Part shown: positions 58,701-64,000 of the stretch, piece by piece | Layout of the letters: each line of letters begins with the position of its first letter | How positions within the stretch are numbered: the stretch's first letter is position 1 | NCBI GenBank assembly: GCA_000727475.1 | Contig: KL647302.1 | Coordinates: 1,807,234 to 1,871,233 of the forward strand | Length of the DNA stretch: 64,000 nt | From: Sarcocystis neurona | Lineage: Eukaryota; Apicomplexa; Conoidasida; Eucoccidiorida; Sarcocystidae | Reading direction: 5' to 3' | Notes under the pieces: model-generated | The model's input: only the letters and a program-made list of their open reading frames with translations | What the model was told of the DNA's origin: nothing | The model's database searches: none | Made by a program: the position numbers and the translations under genes

Positions 58701-60952
58701 ACTGCCACCTTACCTCGCTGTTTCTTTGCTGGAGGTGCGGAGGCAGCGTGTTCTCCTGGTGCTGGTGCTGCCTTCCCTTTGCGTCCAAGAGGCGCCCCTC
58801 CTGTTCCTGCCTCTGCTGTGCCACTGCTGCTGGCAGCAACACCTGACAGAGCACCCAGAGGACCAACCGTTCCACTCCTGCCTCTGCTGCTCGATGTCTT
58901 GCCTTGCTGCTGCAACGAAGATGAAAGGGCCGTGGTAGTCTGCTTCAGCGGCCGCTGAGACGGGCCACTGCCACTACTGCCAGACGCGTTGCCGCTACCC
59001 CCATTGTTGCTGTTGCTGCCGCTCCCTCCTCCTGCAGCAAGCGCAGCAGCTACTGTGGGATCTGCCTCCTCCACAGCAGCACATGAAGCATAACGCGGAT
59101 CCCACGTGTTCTGTTCACACACCCAGGTAGTAGAGTTTATCTGGTACGGCGCCACTCTCCACTTGTCACAGCGATCGCACTGCAACAGCAACCACCCACA
59201 AACAAACATACGCGGCTACTGCAGCAGCAGCAAGACAAAAGCAGAAACAGCAAAAGTGTTCCGCGCAACTGCAGCAGCAACAGAAACTGCGACACACTCA
59301 GAGGATGTACCCACACATCACCAGCTGGAGAAGCTGCAGCAGACGGCGAAACTGAACTAACAGCAGCAGTCACAGGCGACCGAAGTCACAGAAGAGGGAA
59401 AAAACAGAAGCACCTGCAGCACGAACAGCAGTAGGCGCAGCAGGACGCTGCCACCGTAACGTATGTAAATCGTAGCTGCTGCAGCAGGAGTGAGGGACGG
59501 AGCAGCATTCACAGTGGACTCCACAGCATGGGGACCTGCAACCAGTGCACAGCAGCGCACCGGCAGCTGCACACGAAGAAACGGCGCCCGCGTGACAAGC
59601 TGCGATTGCGTCCATAGCCGCGTCCGAGGCCCCCGCCCGCTTACGAAACGGTGGGAGTGACAGTAGAAGCGGTGCAACAGCAACAGCTCAAAAGATATAG
59701 TCACCCGCGGCAGTAACGCAGCACCTTCACTGAGCGTTGACGCAATAAGCGCAGCAGCAACTGCTGCAACAAGTATGAAACGTAGGAGACGTGTGCAGCA
59801 GCTACGATTCCTCGTAACTCACCAACTACCTATACCAGCCCGACACCGGTGCAGCACAGATGGAGGACTGAAGCAGCAGCCGCCGCTGCCTCGGCGACAA
59901 AAACAAAGGACAATACAGTAACCGGAAGCCGAGCACAAGTCGTTGGACGAAGGGAAGCGATGCAGCGCCGCGGCGACTGTCGCGACACGATTCATGCGAG
60001 GAAGGGCCGGCGAGTTTCGTTAAGTACGCAGTTCTCACATGCACAGCTGCAGATATCCTGGGTAGCAACACGGGAAGACCGAACCAGGTCACGTGTCAGC
60101 AGGAGCTACACCTCGGAGCAGGAGGTACGCCGGCAGAGAAACAGGAGCCTACGGCGACGCGGGAGCAGCACCGGCCAGGGTGGCACGAAAGTAGACCTGT
60201 ATGATCAAATTACGTTATACAGCACCAGCTGCTTTGTCAAGACACGTACTGAAATAACCAAGCTACGCGCAGCCTGCCAGAGCCGCGGCAGCAGCAATTT
60301 CACACACAACTGCATGCGCGGCACGCACTAAAAACAACTACCAGAAGACGTGGGCAGCGGAGCGCTGGTGGACGCGGTAGATATGCCACGGGAAGTGCGA
60401 ACGCGTAACACATTTTACCTGCACCCAAAAAACTTTTTCAGGAGGCATAGGCGGGGACTGCTGTGCGGTGGGGGGGCCGGACTGTGGCAGGGCCGCCACA
60501 GCAGCAAGCGCTTGCTGCTGCTGCTCATGTAGCCGTTGCTGTTGCTGGAGCGCCGCGAGAAGCGCTTGCTGTTGTTCAAGGCTACTGTTGGACTGCGCTG
60601 CTCCTCCTGCTGCAGCGTTGCCTGCGTGTTCCTGCTGCTGCAGTGCCGCGAAGGCCGCTGCTGCAGCCGCCTGCTGCTGCTTCAGGGTGTTCTGCTGCTG
60701 CTGCAGCCGCAGCAGATGCAGGGGCAAGGCGCCCGCCGTCGCTGCAGCGGCACGCTGCTGCTGCTGCTGCAGTGCTGCTACAGCTGCAGAGAACGGAGGC
60801 GGACGCGCCCCCGCAGCAGCACCAGCACCACCCCCTGCTGCCACATCACGTCCTGTCGCTGCTGGCAGCTGCTGCTGCAACACATTCAACCCCACACCGC
60901 TCGCTTGCTGCTGCTGCAGCGACGGCGGAGATGGTCTTCCTCCACTTTCCAT
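55766..60952 (-). CDS. Triple CW-type zinc-finger protein with Gln/Ala/Ser tracts
   Basis: CW domains (four Cys, conserved Trp) read methylated histone H3 Lys4, so a chromatin role is likely. Exon 1 (60419-60952, 178 codons) is mostly Gln/Ala runs and ends KVFWVQ before GTAAAA. Exon 2 (55766-59179) starts CDRCDKWRVAPY, restoring the first CW motif in phase. Total 1315 aa. CW1 (about 176-225): WVQCDRCDKWRVAPY, then WVCEQNTWDPRYASC. CW2 (about 505-550): WVQCDACNKWRRAP, WYCRMNTWAPHFASC. CW3 (about 820-870): MRWACCTSCGKWRRVP, FCCYMNVWNPALCSC. Each has the C-x2-C and later C...C pairs, and CW1 and CW2 keep both aromatic Trp residues. CW3 has MRWA in place of WVQ. Between the domains lie poly-Gln, poly-Ala, Ser/Gly and Thr/Pro tracts encoded by CAG/GCA/AGC repeats. 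The chosen start is the first in-frame ATG (MESGGRPSPPSLQQQQ). Probably nuclear. Confidence 0.9.
59180..60418 (-). other. Intron of the CW-domain gene
   Basis: A 1239-base intron, GTAAAA...GCTGTTGCAG on the minus strand, interrupts the first CW domain immediately before its first Cys. It contains CAG/CTG-rich stretches and frames of up to 160 codons without splice support. Confidence 0.75.
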
Positions 60953-61960
60953 CGGTATACGCCCCCGTTGAAGCACAAACCTTGAACAAAATTGCTCCGA
61001 ACATCTGCGCTGCTGCTGCGGCTGCGGTTAAAGAGAACCGCATGCCCGCTCTCCTGCTGCTGCGATGACTGTACACCGCTCCACGCACCTTGACAACTGC
61101 CCTCTGATGTATGTGTAGCAACAGATGCAAGGTGAGCAACCGTAGAAACACAACACAGGCGCTGCTGATCCAAATCCTGCTGTTATCCCGGAAGAAAGGA
61201 GGCAGCAGACACACGCCTTTGCTGGGGCTCCACAAGCACTACCTCTCCTGCTGTCGCCTCCTGGATGTCAGTCGGTCTCCTGGATAGGCCGCCTTAGCTC
61301 CTGCCCGGAACATCCCGGTCGCCGCAGCTGTAGAGAACTGCTGATATGCCAACGGACTGCTCCTCGCGGCTGTTGCCGCTGCTGTCGAACAGCTAAATAC
61401 AGGATCTTACGCCGCGGCTGCTTCTGCTCCTGTCCGCAGGGCAGTGCCGTTGCTCTCCACACACACCGCTGTACTTGTTTCGTCTCTAACTGCTATACCT
61501 GCTGCTCTTTCCCACGCTACCGATGTCGTTAGTGCGCTCCTCCTTCTTCGAGCGCTACCGCTGCGCTTGTTGCAGCCTCACGCGATATCCGGCTGCTGCT
61601 GCAGCAGCACAGCTGCACCACTTGCTCCCCGCCGATCTTTGCTGCTCTGCTGCCGCAGCTGATCTGCGTTCATCGCAGCGGGTCCTTTTGCCCTACCGTC
61701 CACAGATACATACATTTACACGTATATGTACCTAGGAGTCGCACGAGTTGCTCTTTCTCACGAAGACGAAGGGGCAGCGTTCCGGGCGACCAGCGTACGA
61801 TGAGGCCACTCGCGTAGCAGCCGCAGCAGCTGCGCATCTTCCTGTTGTTACACGAGACAGCGTGTAGACCACTCCACCACAGCGACTTTCGAAGATGCAG
61901 TCACCCGGTGAGAGAAGCTCGTGACAGAAGAGAAGTCCGCAAGAGTGCCCCTTTTCGCTC
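60953..61960. other. Upstream region of the CW-domain gene, CAG-rich
   Basis: GCTGCTGCTG tracts dominate, and all frames are open for long distances because of the repeat composition. The frame of exon 1 stays open upstream to about 61030, so an additional 5' exon is possible. No other gene is supported. Confidence 0.4.
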
Positions 61961-61984
61961 TTTCTGAACAGAAACAGCAACAGC

Positions 61985-62482
61985 ATGTGCAGAGAGCACC
62001 AGCAGCGGTTGCATTTCCGCTTCCTCCTCTCTTCCGCTGCCTTCTTCTTACTACTTTTACCGTTGATAACGGCGTGCGATGGCTGCGGGAGACAGCCGGA
62101 ACACGAGAACGTATTGCCACCAGCAGCAGCGGCAGCAACAACAACTGCACAGGTGCGACACACGCACCGCAGCAGCAACAGCGCGAAAAGAGGCCTTCCA
62201 ACACTAGCAGAAAGCAGATCTGGCAGCCACACCGTCGGAAATTGCAGGCGGAAAACAGCAGCGCGTAACGCTTGCTCCTCTCTGTCGTACTGCTGCTGGG
62301 GTCTGCTGCCGCTTGCTGCAGCAAAAGAGCATCATAGCACGTGTACAAAGAGGGGGGCCGGCGCAGCAGCTACGGGGCAACAAAAGAGGGAGGCGAAGAT
62401 AGGCACCAGCACCCTCGCTGCAACACATTCCGGAGGAGACGAAGATACACTGGCCTCACGAGTGACACACTATGAAGCATAG
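61985..62482 (+). CDS. Possible secreted protein start (low support)
   Basis: The ATG at 61985 opens MCREHQQRLHFRFLLSSAAF, then a leucine-rich hydrophobic core (FLLLLPLITACDGCG) like a signal peptide, and is open for 165 codons. After TTTAQ a GTGCGA donor-like site occurs. The remainder of the frame is Ala/Thr/Arg-rich and may be intron. The opposite strand is open over the same length, so the coding status is uncertain. No family is recognised. Confidence 0.28.
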   Translation: MCREHQQRLHFRFLLSSAAFFLLLLPLITACDGCGRQPEHENVLPPAAAAATTTAQVRHTHRSSNSAKRGLPTLAESRSGSHTVGNCRRKTAARNACSSLSYCCWGLLPLAAAKEHHSTCTKRGAGAAATGQQKREAKIGTSTLAATHSGGDEDTLASRVTHYEA

Positions 62483-63120
62483 GGGATGCAGGCAGCATCA
62501 GCAGCAGCAGCCCAGATCAACGTAGAGTCACCGGTACACATGGCTGCAACACGCTGCAGCACCTTACTCCGGAGCTACGCGAGTGAAGAAGCCAGTAGCT
62601 TACGGCAAACCCGTTGCCGTAGCAGAAGCAGAGTAGCACTCCCGCAAGGCAGCTGCACCAGAGCGCACGACTCGCACTAACAGTAGCAGCACAGGAGAAG
62701 CAGCAGGCCCACGTCTACACCCGCCGTAACACGCAGCGCGAAACTGTAAGCAGTGCAGACTAGAAAACAGCACAGAGGCCGTTTTGCCCGGCTGCAGGGC
62801 CAAACAGGCGGACACCGAGTGAAACCGCCTTGGAAGAGAGGGACGGTGTGACCTGCACTACGAGACACGACTTCACGTATAATCCTATACATGCACACAC
62901 GGACTCTGAACTCACACACAACCATATATTAAAGGATGAAGGAACATGCGTTGACTCTGTACGACACAGGGGGACTACACAGATAGCAGCTGTGTACAAA
63001 GAGACACACACATGCGTGTGTTTCTACGCGGGGGTTTGTTTTCGCGCAACTAGTCGAGAAATGAGTAAAAACCACGCGCAGCCGTTCCCTCTCAGTTGAT
63101 CCTAGTCCGCAATCATACGT

Positions 63121-63875
63121 ATGTATACGTACACGCCCACTTGCATACCCGCACTCACAAACGTAGGCGCTTCCGTACAGACATACATTCACGTACCCCC
63201 CACTTTGTCCTCAAGACATTCGTACACGACGGCGCGTTTATGGAGTAGCAGCAAAAGTAGGCTGCGCGTACGCGTTTCGGCACTGTTGCTGGTGCTACTG
63301 GTCTTCAGCTGTTCGCATTATTCTGTGCCTGGTCCTGCGCTGCTCTTGCTAAGGGGGCCTGCTCTCGATAGGGCTGCAGCACAGCGTGAGTGTCAGCCGC
63401 CACAGAAGACGAAGTAGGAAGACTTTCAGCTGGAGAGAACCTTCGTGTTTCTCCTGCCTCCTGTTACAGACCCCGTAGAATTTCGCGGCACACCAGCGCG
63501 CGGCACCCGGTACCGTGTGGAGACAGCAGATATCTCCGTTGCACACAGTACGCTACCGCCTGGAGCAGGCTGCGTTTAGACATACTATATATACAGCTGT
63601 AGACGGATGTGGTTCGTGTGTGTGCAGGGGGCGTGCACACCGCACACACATATTTCACAGGAAAACAAAGAGATCTCTGCCCACACGGGCAGCCGAATAC
63701 ACTCACACCGTGCTGCCACAGCAGCGAGACTACAACTTCAAAGCTGAAACGCAGTAAACAGCGTGCCGGTGGTACTTGTCTTGGTTGTACACTCCTTGTA
63801 GCCGCGTTGACGCTGTTGCTGTGCTGCGACAGCTCGGTGCGAGCAGATGAGCGCAGGGCAGCAAGACTGGCGTAG
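63121..63875 (+). CDS. Small two-hydrophobic-segment membrane protein, function unknown
   Basis: Three exons join in phase: 63121-63385 (GTGAGT donor), 63470-63547 (after CCTGTTACAG, donor GTACGC) and 63661-63875 (after TATTTCACAG, TAG stop), giving 185 aa. Exon 1 contains a hydrophobic signal or anchor segment (VSALLLVLLVFSCSHYSVPG). Exon 2 reads HPVEFRGTPARGTRYRVETA and DISVAH. Exon 3 ends in a second hydrophobic helix (CLGCTLLVAALTLLLCC) and a short basic tail (DERRAARLA). The arrangement fits a small protein of the secretory pathway with one or two membrane spans. The region before the first hydrophobic stretch (about 60 residues) may not be translated if a later start is used, but no later ATG precedes the stretch. 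No family is recognised. Confidence 0.48.
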
Positions 63876-64000
63876 GAAAGGTGGAGGGTGCAACGGGCCC
63901 TAGGTCTTCTTTGGTTACAACCACCAAGAAGAAGAGCATCTGCAGCACAGCGGCAGCAGCAGAAACAGCGGCAGCACCCGCAGCTGCAACTGTAGCCGCT
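63876..64000. other. CAG/GCA-rich end of window
   Basis: After the TAG of the membrane-protein gene the sequence passes into CAGCAGCAGAAACAGCGGCA-type repeats at the window edge. No feature can be resolved. Confidence 0.5.

Noticed and set aside
60463..61068. Plus-strand frames of 150-200 codons rich in Ala/Cys/Leu
   Set aside because: Produced by trinucleotide repeats. The minus strand leads in phase into the CW1 motif.

Overview
This window looks like nuclear DNA of a coccidian apicomplexan, most probably an Eimeria species. The evidence is: intron-rich genes with GT-AG junctions; very frequent CAG/CTG (GCA/TGC) trinucleotide tracts that give Gln, Ala and Ser runs inside proteins; TA and CA microsatellites; a lactate dehydrogenase carrying the apicomplexan substrate-loop insertion; and an 825-base run of N (51093-51917), as in a draft assembly. 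No bacterial operon, rRNA, tRNA or CRISPR signal was seen. Gene models were built by eye from reading frames, splice signals and matching intron phase, so protein-coding content is better supported than exact ends.

Six genes are well supported. (1) A secreted SUEL-type (galactose/rhamnose-binding) lectin gene, + strand 12546-14980, about 11 exons. (2) Ribosomal protein uS3/RPS3, - strand 15345-17911, 4 exons, 240 aa. (3) A TDP2-type 5'-tyrosyl-DNA phosphodiesterase, - strand 20236-23570, 2 exons, 813 aa. (4) A PPM1G-like PP2C phosphatase with a large acidic insert, - strand 28459-36169, 8 exons, 818 aa. (5) Lactate dehydrogenase, + strand 44531-46949, 2 exons, 334 aa. (6) A protein with three CW-type zinc fingers and long poly-Gln/Ala/Ser tracts, - strand 55766-60952, 2 exons, 1315 aa.

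Between them are genes supported by splice and phase consistency but without a recognised family. They are: a minus-strand gene at 61-2014; a Gln-rich gene at 3894-8495 (+); helical-repeat-like exons at 9.6-10.5 kb (+); a minus-strand gene at 10.5-12.1 kb; a compact six-exon 121-aa gene at 18438-19169 (+); a two-exon gene at 19724-20201 (+) that converges on TDP2; a membrane-anchored candidate at 23667-24972 (+) head to head with TDP2; genes at 25066-26188 (+) and 26178-27836 (-); small genes at 47.4-49.0 kb; and a three-exon membrane protein at 63121-63875 (+).

Gene-poor stretches are 36.2-39.0 kb, 39.6-44.5 kb, 49.2-55.2 kb and 61.0-63.1 kb. They hold tandem duplications (184 bp x2 with internal inverted repeats, 85 bp x2, 29 bp x3), CAG-type low-complexity DNA and the assembly gap. 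The recognised genes are mostly housekeeping or regulatory (translation, DNA-topoisomerase adduct repair, phosphatase signalling or splicing, chromatin reading, glycolysis). The lectin is the one with an obvious host-contact or cyst-wall type role.
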